NCBI GenBank assembly: GCA_002477465.1
Contig: DLPV01000006.1
Span: forward strand, 40,619 to 82,206
DNA: 41,588 nt
Direction of reading: 5' to 3'
Source of the DNA: Gammaproteobacteria bacterium UBA7449
GTDB lineage: Bacteria; Pseudomonadota; Gammaproteobacteria; Pseudomonadales; Pseudohongiellaceae
Under the pieces are notes generated by a model. The model saw only the letters and a list, made by a program, of their open reading frames with translations, did no database searches and was not told where the DNA came from. A program made the position numbers and the translations under genes. Position 1 is the first letter of the stretch, and each line of letters opens with the position of its first letter. Below are positions 25,716 to 32,986 of the stretch, in pieces.

Positions 25716-28412
25716 ATGACAAAATCCCTCGTAATTGTTGAGTCTCCAGCGAAAGCCAAGACCATAAACAAGTACTTAGGCCCGGAATTCGTGGTCAAGT
25801 CCAGCGTGGGTCACATCCGCGATTTACCAACCAGCGGCAGCGGCAAGCCGATCGATACCAAGGCCCGGGCAGCAGCTGCAGCCAAGACCCGGAAGATGAA
25901 GCCTGAAGAAAAGGTCGTCTACAAGAAAAAGAAAGCGAAACAACAGCTTGTAAGCAGAATGGGAATCGACCCAGAGCATGATTGGAAGGCTAACTACCAG
26001 ATTTTGCCGGGCAAGGAAAAAGTTGTTGCCGATTTAAAGAAAGTCGCCAAATCAGCGGACAATATCTACCTCGCGACTGACCTTGATAGAGAGGGGGAGG
26101 CCATAGCCTGGCACCTGAAGGAAGCAATAGGTGGGGACCCCGATCGCTATAAGCGCGTGGTCTTTAACGAGATTACCAAGCGTGCTATTACCGAGGCCTT
26201 TTCAGAACCGGGTGAATTAGACATGCGCTATGTAGAAGCGCAACAAGCCAGGCGGTTCCTTGATCGGGTGGTGGGCTTCATGGTTTCACCCCTGTTATGG
26301 TCGAAAGTTGCAAGAGGCTTATCCGCAGGGCGGGTGCAATCAGTGGCCGTGAGACTCGTGGTCGAGAGAGAGCAGGAAATTCGAGCCTTTATTCCCGAGG
26401 AGTTCTGGGAAGTCTATTCTGACCTTGCCACTTCCAACAAAAATAAATTGCGCTGCCAGGTCGTGCGGGATGAAGGGAAAAACTTCCGTCCACGCAGCAA
26501 AGACGAAACTGATGCGGCGCTTAAGATCCTCGAGGCGGCAGATTACACGGTAAGCAAGCGTGAAGACCGCCCAACTTCCTCCAAGGCAAAGCCGCCGTTA
26601 ATCACATCTACCTTACAGCAAGCGGCCAGCACAAGGCTCGGATTTGGCGTCAAGAAAACCATGCTCATGGCGCAACGGCTCTATGAAGCTGGATATATCA
26701 CTTATATGAGAACCGACTCGACGCACCTCAGTAATGATTCGATCCAGATGTGCCGAGACTACATTGAGGGCAATTTTGGCAAGGAGTACCTACCGGAAAA
26801 GCCAGCTCTCTACAGCTCTAAAGAAGGCGCACAGGAAGCTCACGAGGCAATCCGGCCCAGTGACGTGAAAGTGCTGCCAACCCAACTTATGGGTATGGAA
26901 CAGGACGCTGTTCGACTGTACGACTTGATTTGGAAGTACTTTGTGGCTTGCCAAATGCCCCCTGCACGCTACCTTAGCAGCAGTATTACTATTGCGGCAG
27001 ACAAGTTCGAGCTCAGGACAAAGGGTCGCATAATGCAGTTCGATGGCTACTTGCGGGTAATGCCATCTAAAGAGGAAGACGTGGTACTTCCGGAAGTTGA
27101 AGTCGGCGACTCCCTCAAATTAGAAAAGCTTGATCCTTTCCAGAACTTTACCAAGCCACCCGCGCGTTTTACCGAAGCAAGTCTGGTCAAGGAGTTGGAG
27201 AAGCGAGATATCGGCCGTCCCTCTACCTATGCATCTATTATCTCTACCATCCAGGATCGAGGTTACGTGAAGGTAGAGAACAAGCGATTCTACGCGCTGA
27301 AGATGGGTGATATCGTGTCTGAACGGCTGATCGAAAGTTTCGATGAGCTGATGAATTACGATTTTACAGCGAAGATGGAAGACTCCCTCGATGACGTGGC
27401 TGCGGGTAAGAAAAATTGGAAGTCTCTGCTGAATGATTTCTATCAGAGTTTCACCAGTCAGCTTGCGGATGCTGAAGCGGAAGAGGGTGGTATGCGTACC
27501 AACAGGCCCACGGATACTGATATTGAGTGTCCTCAGTGCGGCCGTAATATGCAGATTCGTACAGCCTCTACTGGCGTTTTTCTGGGTTGTTCCGGCTATT
27601 CCTTGCCACCCAAAGAACGCTGCAAGAGCACTATAAACCTGACACCGGGTGAAGAGGCGATAAGAACAGACACGGCTGAGGAAGCTGAAAAGCAGGAAAA
27701 CATTCAGCTTCGCCACAAGCATCGCTGCAAGAAATGTAATACGGCGATGGATGCTTATCTAATTGATGAAAAACGTAAACTACACGTTTGTGGTAATAAC
27801 CCTGATTGTCAGGGGTACGAAATTGAACACGGTGAATTCAAAATCCGTGGCTACGATGGCCCGGTAATAGAATGCGACAAATGTGGCGCCGATATGCAGC
27901 TAAAGACCGGCAGGTTCGGTAAGTATTTTGGCTGCAGCAGCGCTGATTGCAAGAATACCCGTAAGTTGCTTCGCAATGGTGAGGCTGCACCGCCCAAAAT
28001 GGATCCGGTGCAAATGCCAGAATTGGCCTGTGAGACGGTGGAAGATCATTATGTATTGCGAGACGGCGCGTCGGGCATGTTTCTGGCTGCCAGTAAATTC
28101 CCCAAGAACCGTGAGACTCGTGCCCCCTTGGTTGAAGAAATTCTTCCCCACAAAGATGCAATAGATGCGAAGTATGAGTTTATTTTTTCTGCACCCACTG
28201 AGGATGATGATGGTAATAAAACCCTTGTGCGATTTAGTCGTAAAACCAAGGAACAATACATACAGACGGAAGTCGACAAGAAAGCCACGGGCTGGAAAGC
28301 TTTTTACCGGGACGGCAAGTGGGACGTAGAAAAGCCTGAAAAAAAGGCTGCCGCGAAAGGGAAGAAAAAGACTAAGAAGAAAGCAGGGAAAAAAGTAAGC
28401 AAGAAGAAATAG
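25716..28412 (+). CDS. topA: DNA topoisomerase I TopA
   Basis: TopA relaxes negative supercoils by transient single-strand cleavage. The 898-residue protein has the Toprim domain at the start (LVIVESPAKAKTINKYLG, then TDLDREGEAIAWH). The catalytic tyrosine is Tyr330 in ITYMRTDSTHLS, and RPSTYASIISTIQDRGYV follows. Three four-cysteine zinc ribbons are seen: CPQCGRNM with its later cysteines, CKKCNTAM and CDKCGADM. A C-terminal domain and a lysine-rich tail of about 25 residues close the protein. A charged insertion (about 48-75) sits inside the Toprim domain, as in Pseudomonas. The ATG is fixed by the conserved first residues. Confidence 0.97.
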   Translation: MTKSLVIVESPAKAKTINKYLGPEFVVKSSVGHIRDLPTSGSGKPIDTKARAAAAAKTRKMKPEEKVVYKKKKAKQQLVSRMGIDPEHDWKANYQILPGKEKVVADLKKVAKSADNIYLATDLDREGEAIAWHLKEAIGGDPDRYKRVVFNEITKRAITEAFSEPGELDMRYVEAQQARRFLDRVVGFMVSPLLWSKVARGLSAGRVQSVAVRLVVEREQEIRAFIPEEFWEVYSDLATSNKNKLRCQVVRDEGKNFRPRSKDETDAALKILEAADYTVSKREDRPTSSKAKPPLITSTLQQAASTRLGFGVKKTMLMAQRLYEAGYITYMRTDSTHLSNDSIQMCRDYIEGNFGKEYLPEKPALYSSKEGAQEAHEAIRPSDVKVLPTQLMGMEQDAVRLYDLIWKYFVACQMPPARYLSSSITIAADKFELRTKGRIMQFDGYLRVMPSKEEDVVLPEVEVGDSLKLEKLDPFQNFTKPPARFTEASLVKELEKRDIGRPSTYASIISTIQDRGYVKVENKRFYALKMGDIVSERLIESFDELMNYDFTAKMEDSLDDVAAGKKNWKSLLNDFYQSFTSQLADAEAEEGGMRTNRPTDTDIECPQCGRNMQIRTASTGVFLGCSGYSLPPKERCKSTINLTPGEEAIRTDTAEEAEKQENIQLRHKHRCKKCNTAMDAYLIDEKRKLHVCGNNPDCQGYEIEHGEFKIRGYDGPVIECDKCGADMQLKTGRFGKYFGCSSADCKNTRKLLRNGEAAPPKMDPVQMPELACETVEDHYVLRDGASGMFLAASKFPKNRETRAPLVEEILPHKDAIDAKYEFIFSAPTEDDDGNKTLVRFSRKTKEQYIQTEVDKKATGWKAFYRDGKWDVEKPEKKAAAKGKKKTKKKAGKKVSKKK

Positions 28413-28776
28413 GACGGTCACGCTTCCCCAGGGCTTTTCAATTATTCTCCGCAGGGCTTGAGGGCGGTTACTTAAAGAGCGCTAGCCAAGGGTTACAGTA
28501 GATTGACGCCGAATTCGAGATAGGGCGTGCCGGGAATGTACCTAGTGCTTGCTCCTTAGTCTTTCTCTTCCTTTGCCTCTCTCACTAACCTATAGACACT
28601 ATCTAGCCATTCCCGGTACATTCTCTAATTGTTCTTTGCCTATCCTTTTACTATAAGTTCGCTGTTTCATCGCTGCTGTATTTCATAAGTGAGAAATTTC
28701 TTAAATCGGCAAGTTCTTAAACCAGTAATTTCCTAAACTCGCATTTCGCCTGGAAGAGTGGCGACTCGCCATAGAG
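28413..28776. other. Intergenic region between convergent topA and lexA
   Basis: No credible protein gene lies in these 364 bases. Visible are a direct repeat of CAGGGCTT (28429-28436 and 28452-28459) and a long inverted repeat spanning 28527-28619, listed separately. A compact palindrome, TGGCGACTCGCCA (28759-28771), lies five bases past the lexA stop and might form its terminator, although it lacks a T-run. The centre of the region is strikingly pyrimidine-rich on the plus strand. Confidence 0.4.
28527..28619. repeat. 12-bp inverted repeat enclosing a pyrimidine-rich loop
   Basis: GTGCCGGGAATG (28527-28538) pairs with CATTCCCGGTAC (28608-28619) in 12 pairs, one of them G-U. CTAG (28542-28545) can pair with CTAG (28603-28606) just inside. 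An overlapping alternative pairs GAATGTACC (28534-28542) with GGTACATTC (28615-28623). The ~60-base loop is rich in C and T on the plus strand. It could be an RNA structure, a regulatory switch or the relic of a small mobile repeat. Confidence 0.45.
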
Positions 28777-29385
28777 CTATATCTGCCGGCGTATTACGCC
28801 TACACTAATACCTTCAATTGCGAAGTCGCTGTTGCGCATGTCGACTTCGATCGGCGAGAAATCCGGGTTCTCAGCGATCAGGGTCACCTTGTACTTACTG
28901 CGTGAGGTTTCCAGTCGTTTTACGGTGACCTCATCGTCAATTCTGGCGACAACGATGTCACCATTGTTGGCGCGATCAGTCTTGTGAACGGCGAGCAAAT
29001 CGTCCTCAAAAATACCCACATCAATCATGCTGGTGCCTTTTACCGTGAGCAGGTAATCAGCCTGGGGCGAAAACATGTCAGGCGGTATGCCGCAGTAATC
29101 GGCGATAGACTCTTCTGCCAATATCGGGCTACCGGCCGCAACCTGTCCAATAATGGGTAGTCCAAGCTGTTCATTGATTGGCAGACGAATACCTCTTGAG
29201 GTGCCGGGCAGCATTTCGATTGCGCCCTTGCGCGCCAAAGCCCTGAGATGTTCTTCTGCTGCATTGGGAGACTTGAACCCCATTTCCTGGGCTATTTCAG
29301 AACGTGTGGGAGGAAACCCGGTCTCCTGCAGATAATCTTTGATATAGCCGAGGATCTGTTCCTGGCGTCCTGTGAGCTTGTGCAT
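28777..29385 (-). CDS. lexA: SOS repressor LexA
   Basis: LexA represses DNA-damage genes and cleaves itself when stimulated by RecA filaments. The 202-residue protein has the winged helix-turn-helix (about 1-68, PPTRSEIAQEMGFKSPNAAEEHL). The cleavage site Ala84-Gly85 is in QVAAGSP, and Ser119 (KGTSMIDVGI) and Lys156 (VTVKRL) form the catalytic dyad. These are the same residue numbers as in E. coli. GAGG eight bases before the ATG is the ribosome site. A LexA box overlaps its promoter. No sulA gene stands next to it, unlike in Pseudomonas. Confidence 0.98.
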   Translation of the reverse strand: MHKLTGRQEQILGYIKDYLQETGFPPTRSEIAQEMGFKSPNAAEEHLRALARKGAIEMLPGTSRGIRLPINEQLGLPIIGQVAAGSPILAEESIADYCGIPPDMFSPQADYLLTVKGTSMIDVGIFEDDLLAVHKTDRANNGDIVVARIDDEVTVKRLETSRSKYKVTLIAENPDFSPIEVDMRNSDFAIEGISVGVIRRQI

Positions 29386-29408
29386 GATAAAGGCCTCAGA
29401 AGGAATAC

Positions 29409-29428
29409 AACTGTAATTATATACAGTT
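29409..29428. promoter_or_regulatory. LexA (SOS) box
   Basis: AACTGTAATTATATACAGTT has the CTGT-N8-ACAG core (29411-29426) of the gammaproteobacterial LexA operator with an AT-rich centre. It covers the -10 element of lexA, so LexA would repress its own synthesis. Confidence 0.9.
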
Positions 29429-29443
29429 ATCTGACGATCTCAA
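29416..29443 (-). promoter_or_regulatory. lexA promoter
   Basis: On the minus strand, TTGAGA (29443-29438) and a perfect TATAAT (29421-29416) are 16 bases apart. The -10 hexamer lies within the LexA box. Confidence 0.75.
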
Positions 29444-29544
29444 TCAAACTTTAGAAATGACAATGACTAAGCTGAAACGCCCAATCCATAGGCTTCCTGG
29501 GGTGAGGTAAGTTTATTAGAGCTAGAATATGGGTTGGATCGTCC

Positions 29545-29628
29545 TCAGAGAATCTGAAAATCGTCACCAAAATCCATTAATACCGGTTCCAGCTCAGTGA
29601 GTGGCCCGGAGAAGTCTTCCGGCACCAT
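29545..29628 (-). pseudogene. Downstream in-frame fragment of the DUF6763-like gene
   Basis: A 27-residue frame starting MVPEDFSGPLTELEP lies in exactly the same reading frame as the DUF6763-like gene upstream, beyond two stop codons (TAG at 29649-29647, TAA at 29643-29641). Its VPEDFSGP echoes APEDWRSP near the end of that gene. It is either the original C-terminus cut off by nonsense mutations or a decayed repeat of it. It has no convincing ribosome site of its own. Confidence 0.45.
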
Positions 29629-29646
29629 TGTTTGGTCAGATTAAGC

Positions 29647-29871
29647 CTAGTCTTCTGTGCTGAGGGCATATGGGCTTCGCCAATCCTCAGGAGCTTCGGT
29701 AGGGGCCAAATAGAGCATCTGCCAGCTGGCACTGTCGTATTCTCCGACTTCGCCACCAAGTAACTGGTATTCGATACTGCCGCTGGCCTCATCTATAGCT
29801 ACGACTTCAAATAAATTACCGCTGGCTAACTCCTGGTACCAGGCGGATACTTCAGGCATGAGAGTGTTCAT
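29647..29871 (-). CDS. DUF6763-like small acidic protein, possibly truncated
   Basis: This is a 74-residue acidic protein with the pattern PEVSAWYQELASGNLFEVVA, IDEASGSIEYQLLGGEV, a tryptophan-containing strand and APEDW. I recognise it as the small DUF6763-type protein found beside lexA and topA in Pseudomonas-like genomes. The function is unknown; no signal peptide or membrane segment is present. GGAG seven bases before the ATG is a good ribosome site, so it is probably translated. It ends in STED at a TAG; the same frame resumes after a second stop with related sequence. It may therefore be a shortened form of a ~108-residue protein. Confidence 0.65.
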   Translation of the reverse strand: MNTLMPEVSAWYQELASGNLFEVVAIDEASGSIEYQLLGGEVGEYDSASWQMLYLAPTEAPEDWRSPYALSTED

Positions 29872-30208
29872 GATCTTGTCTCCAGTGTTTGTTGTATTAG
29901 CGATTTACTGGGATAGTGCGCTCCTTTCTTTTCCACCGCCCTGGCATACAGTTGACTCCGATGCGCAGGGTATTGTTTCGGCATGAAGTCATGTCAATTA
30001 CGAATTCACACGGTCAATGGCCGCCGATAATTCACACCATAGGGAGTATCCGAGTCAAAAAGAAAGCGCTTTTTACGAGAAAATCGTTACAAGCTGAACG
30101 ACAGAATTAACAGTGCGGGCTAAGCTATTGAACAGCTCTCAAAACTAATTTTGCTCGGGAAAATGTTATTTGTGATAATTCCGCGACTATCAAGAGAATA
30201 CAGCAGAC
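29872..30208. other. Intergenic region between DUF6763-like gene and nagZ
   Basis: No convincing gene is seen in these 337 bases, which lie between divergent genes. A perfect 10-base palindrome, AAAGCGCTTT (30063-30072), sits near the middle. A likely nagZ promoter is near the right end. Confidence 0.4.
30151..30179 (+). promoter_or_regulatory. Likely nagZ promoter
   Basis: GATAAT (30174-30179) is preceded by TGT (an extended -10) and, 17 bases upstream, by TTGCTC (30151-30156). The start of nagZ follows about 30 bases later. The -35 match is weak. Confidence 0.45.
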
Positions 30209-31234
30209 ATGGAAAGCAATTGCCCCCTGGGCGTCTTGATGTTGGATATCGAGGGCTCGGAATTAACTGCAGAGGATCGTCAGTTGCTGGCTCGGCCGGT
30301 AGTTGGTGGATTGATCCTGTTTACCCGTAACTATCGCGACCCCAGACAGCTGCGTGAATTGGTGGCGGACGCCCGCAATTGCAATCCGGAGTTGCTGATT
30401 GCCGTGGATCAGGAAGGGGGTAGGGTGCAACGCTTCCGACATGAGTTCGTGCAGTTACCTCCATTACACAGGCTATTCACGGTCTACCAAGATGATTCAG
30501 AGAAGGCGGTGGAATTGGCGCGCAGCTGTGCCTGGGTCATGGCTGCTGAAATCTTGCATCACGGCATCGATTTAAGCTTTGCGCCCGTATTGGATCTGCA
30601 TACAGATATCAGTGCAGTCATAGGAAATCGCGCCTTCGCAGCGGATGTCAAAACCGCGACGGATCTGGCTCGGGCATATATCAATGGAATGCATGAGGCC
30701 GGCATGATTGCTACTGGAAAGCACTTTCCTGGGCACGGGTCAGTGGCTGCCGATTCTCATCACGAGCTGCCAGTTGATACCCGGGATGCCGAAGAAATTT
30801 TCAGAACAGATATGCAGGTCTTCAGCAACTGCATTGATGTGTTGGACGCCATTATGCCCGCCCACGTTTCCTATCCGTCGATAGATAGCGAATGCGCAGG
30901 GTTCTCCAGCAAGTGGCTTCAACAAATCCTGCGACAGCAACTGGGGTTTGAAGGCGTCATTTTTAGCGACGATCTCGGTATGCAGGCCGCCCGGGAGAGT
31001 GGCAGTCCTGCTGACCGTGCAGCGAAGGCACTCAGTGCAGGATGTGACATGGTGCTAAGCTGCAACGACAGGGAGGCAGCACTCGCGGTTGCTGATTATC
31101 TGGACACAAATCATTCCGCGGGTAACTATCGACTAAGCAAACTGCGGGCGACCCCAGCCGCTGATATCAGCGATCTGTATAACACTGAGAAATGGCAAGC
31201 AGCAACCGATCAGATTGCTGCATTGGTTTCCTGA
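30209..31234 (+). CDS. nagZ: Beta-N-acetylhexosaminidase NagZ
   Basis: NagZ is a cytoplasmic family GH3 enzyme that removes N-acetylglucosamine from anhydromuropeptides during cell-wall recycling. The 341-residue protein begins GVLMLDIEGSELT and has VDQEGGRVQRF. The hallmark KHFPGHG is at 171-177, followed by the DSHHELP loop that supplies the catalytic histidine. The nucleophile Asp254 lies in IFSDDLGMQ. It leads a short plus-strand run with the MscS gene (18 bases later) and hpt. The nagZ/hpt/lexA proximity is typical of Pseudomonas-like genomes. Confidence 0.95.
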   Translation: MESNCPLGVLMLDIEGSELTAEDRQLLARPVVGGLILFTRNYRDPRQLRELVADARNCNPELLIAVDQEGGRVQRFRHEFVQLPPLHRLFTVYQDDSEKAVELARSCAWVMAAEILHHGIDLSFAPVLDLHTDISAVIGNRAFAADVKTATDLARAYINGMHEAGMIATGKHFPGHGSVAADSHHELPVDTRDAEEIFRTDMQVFSNCIDVLDAIMPAHVSYPSIDSECAGFSSKWLQQILRQQLGFEGVIFSDDLGMQAARESGSPADRAAKALSAGCDMVLSCNDREAALAVADYLDTNHSAGNYRLSKLRATPAADISDLYNTEKWQAATDQIAALVS

Positions 31235-31252
31235 CGAATGAGGATTGATTGA

Positions 31253-32371
31253 ATGTTTGAGTTTCTTTCACTGGAGCGATTGGCCGAGCTGGGTTGGGGC
31301 GTTGAACTCTTTGCGGTAGTCACGCTTACATTGATCGCCCGCTTTATCGCCATGCGTACCCTCAACGTATTGGGAAGACAGTTTGAAAAGACTAATAACT
31401 TGTGGGATGACGCCCTGTTTAAGGCTGCCCATGACCCGGTGAGCTGGTTCATACTCATCATGGGATTGCTCTGGGCGATTCAAATCAGCGACGGGTACAT
31501 CGACACCGAATTGTTCAGCGCAGGCAACCTGGATCTGGTCAGGCAGCTTACCTTTATTGTCCTGCTCATGGTGTTTCTGGTGCGATTTATAACCCTTACA
31601 GAAGAGCGCATTCTCAAGGATTTGCAAGAGCGGCCCGATGGTGAACAGAGCCGGATGGACCCGACAACCCTGATCGCGCTGGCAAAACTGTTAAGGCTTT
31701 CGGTGGTAATTTCCAGCGCACTAGTGGCATTGCCTACTCTGGGCATAGAAATCGGCGCCTTACTGGCCTTCGGTGGCGTAGGGGGAATTGCAGTTGGATT
31801 CGCTGCTCAGGACTTGTTGTCGAATTTTTTTGGCGGTCTGATGATCTATCTGGATCGGCCGTTCGCTATTGGCGATTGGATCCGCTCGCCCGACCGTGAA
31901 ATCGAGGGCACAGTCGAGTCCATTGGCTGGCGTCTTACAGTAGTAAGAACCTTTGACAAGCGCCCGCTGTATGTTCCCAACTCGGCATTCACCAAACTTG
32001 CCCTGGAGAACCCATCCCGCATGACTAATCGGCGCATCAACGAAACCATTGGGATCCGCTATCAAGATTCAGAGAAGATGGGAGGTATCATTGATTCTGT
32101 AAAAGCCATGTTAACAGCTCATGCAGATATCGATGCCAATCAGACGCTGATCGTTAACTTCAACGCCTATAACAGTTCCTCCCTCGATTTTTTTATTTAC
32201 TGCTTTACCAAGACCACGAACTGGATTCGGTTTCATGAAGTTAAGCAGGATGTACTATTAAAGATCGTTGAAATCGTGCATGAGCACGGTGCAGACTTCG
32301 CCTTTCCGACCACCACGCTGGATGGCCTGGATCAGCTGCGACCTGAATCAGAAGCCATGGAGTCGCACTAA
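31253..32371 (+). CDS. MscS family small-conductance mechanosensitive channel
   Basis: The 372-residue inner-membrane protein has hydrophobic segments at about 16-36, 62-80, 95-115 and 142-164. The pore-lining helix rich in glycine and alanine is at about 168-195 (GALLAFGGVGGIAVGFAAQD, then LLSNFFGG). The conserved beta domain (PFAIGDWI, GTVESIGWR, VPNSAF) and a cytoplasmic C-terminus follow. Such channels open under membrane tension and release solutes during osmotic downshock; some act as specialised variants. It has one more N-terminal helix than E. coli MscS. It is 18 bases after nagZ and 56 bases before hpt. Confidence 0.93.
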   Translation: MFEFLSLERLAELGWGVELFAVVTLTLIARFIAMRTLNVLGRQFEKTNNLWDDALFKAAHDPVSWFILIMGLLWAIQISDGYIDTELFSAGNLDLVRQLTFIVLLMVFLVRFITLTEERILKDLQERPDGEQSRMDPTTLIALAKLLRLSVVISSALVALPTLGIEIGALLAFGGVGGIAVGFAAQDLLSNFFGGLMIYLDRPFAIGDWIRSPDREIEGTVESIGWRLTVVRTFDKRPLYVPNSAFTKLALENPSRMTNRRINETIGIRYQDSEKMGGIIDSVKAMLTAHADIDANQTLIVNFNAYNSSSLDFFIYCFTKTTNWIRFHEVKQDVLLKIVEIVHEHGADFAFPTTTLDGLDQLRPESEAMESH

Positions 32372-32427
32372 TTATGTCAAAACACAAAATACCACCGATA
32401 AAATTCTAAAGCATCCATAGGCGCCAA

Positions 32428-32985
32428 GTGACCCTCGAATTGATTAAGGCCGTCAGCTCGCGAGCTACCTGTTTATACTCTGAGCAGGACGTGGAAATGG
32501 CAATTGACGCTATGGCAAATGCTATATCTGGCAGACTTCATGCTCACAATCCGATTCTGCTCTGTATTATGAATGGCGGGCTAATCCTTACTGGCAGATT
32601 AGCAACCCGTTTAAAGTTTCCGCTACAGATGGATTACTTGCACGCAACGCGTTATCGGGACAAGACTCGGGGCGCAGGCTTGCATTGGGACCGCTATCCA
32701 GGCATCTCTCTTGAAGGACGGCAGGTTTTGGTGATAGACGATATTTTGGATGAAGGGGATACGCTAGCAGCAGTGATGGCGCATTGTCAGGCCCTGGGAG
32801 TGCGGGACGTACTGAGCGCGGTGCTAGTAGACAAGCAACATGATCGCAAAACAACGAATCTGAAAGCCGACTTCGTCGGACTCGAAGTGCCTGACCATTA
32901 CCTGTATGGATACGGCATGGATTACAAGGGATATCTCAGAAATGCTCCGGGTATTTTCGCAGTCGATCCTGCAGACTGTGACTAA
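32428..32985 (+). CDS. hpt: Hypoxanthine-guanine phosphoribosyltransferase
   Basis: This is a 185-residue type I phosphoribosyltransferase for purine salvage. It has CIMNGGLILTGRLA, the PRPP-binding loop VLVIDDILDEGDTL, and the end segment VPDHYLYGYGMDYKGYLRN typical of the HPRT subfamily found beside nagZ and mtnP in Pseudomonas-like genomes. The start is GTG (32428); AGG six bases upstream is a weak ribosome site. It ends one base from the stop of the convergent addA-like gene, so no terminator fits between them. Confidence 0.92.
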   Translation: MTLELIKAVSSRATCLYSEQDVEMAIDAMANAISGRLHAHNPILLCIMNGGLILTGRLATRLKFPLQMDYLHATRYRDKTRGAGLHWDRYPGISLEGRQVLVIDDILDEGDTLAAVMAHCQALGVRDVLSAVLVDKQHDRKTTNLKADFVGLEVPDHYLYGYGMDYKGYLRNAPGIFAVDPADCD

Positions 32986-32986
32986 A

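Noticed and set aside
27120..28421. Two long minus-strand frames (200 and 173 codons) opposite topA
   Set aside because: They are opposite well-conserved TopA domains and show no recognisable motifs; the open frames follow from the coding bias of topA.
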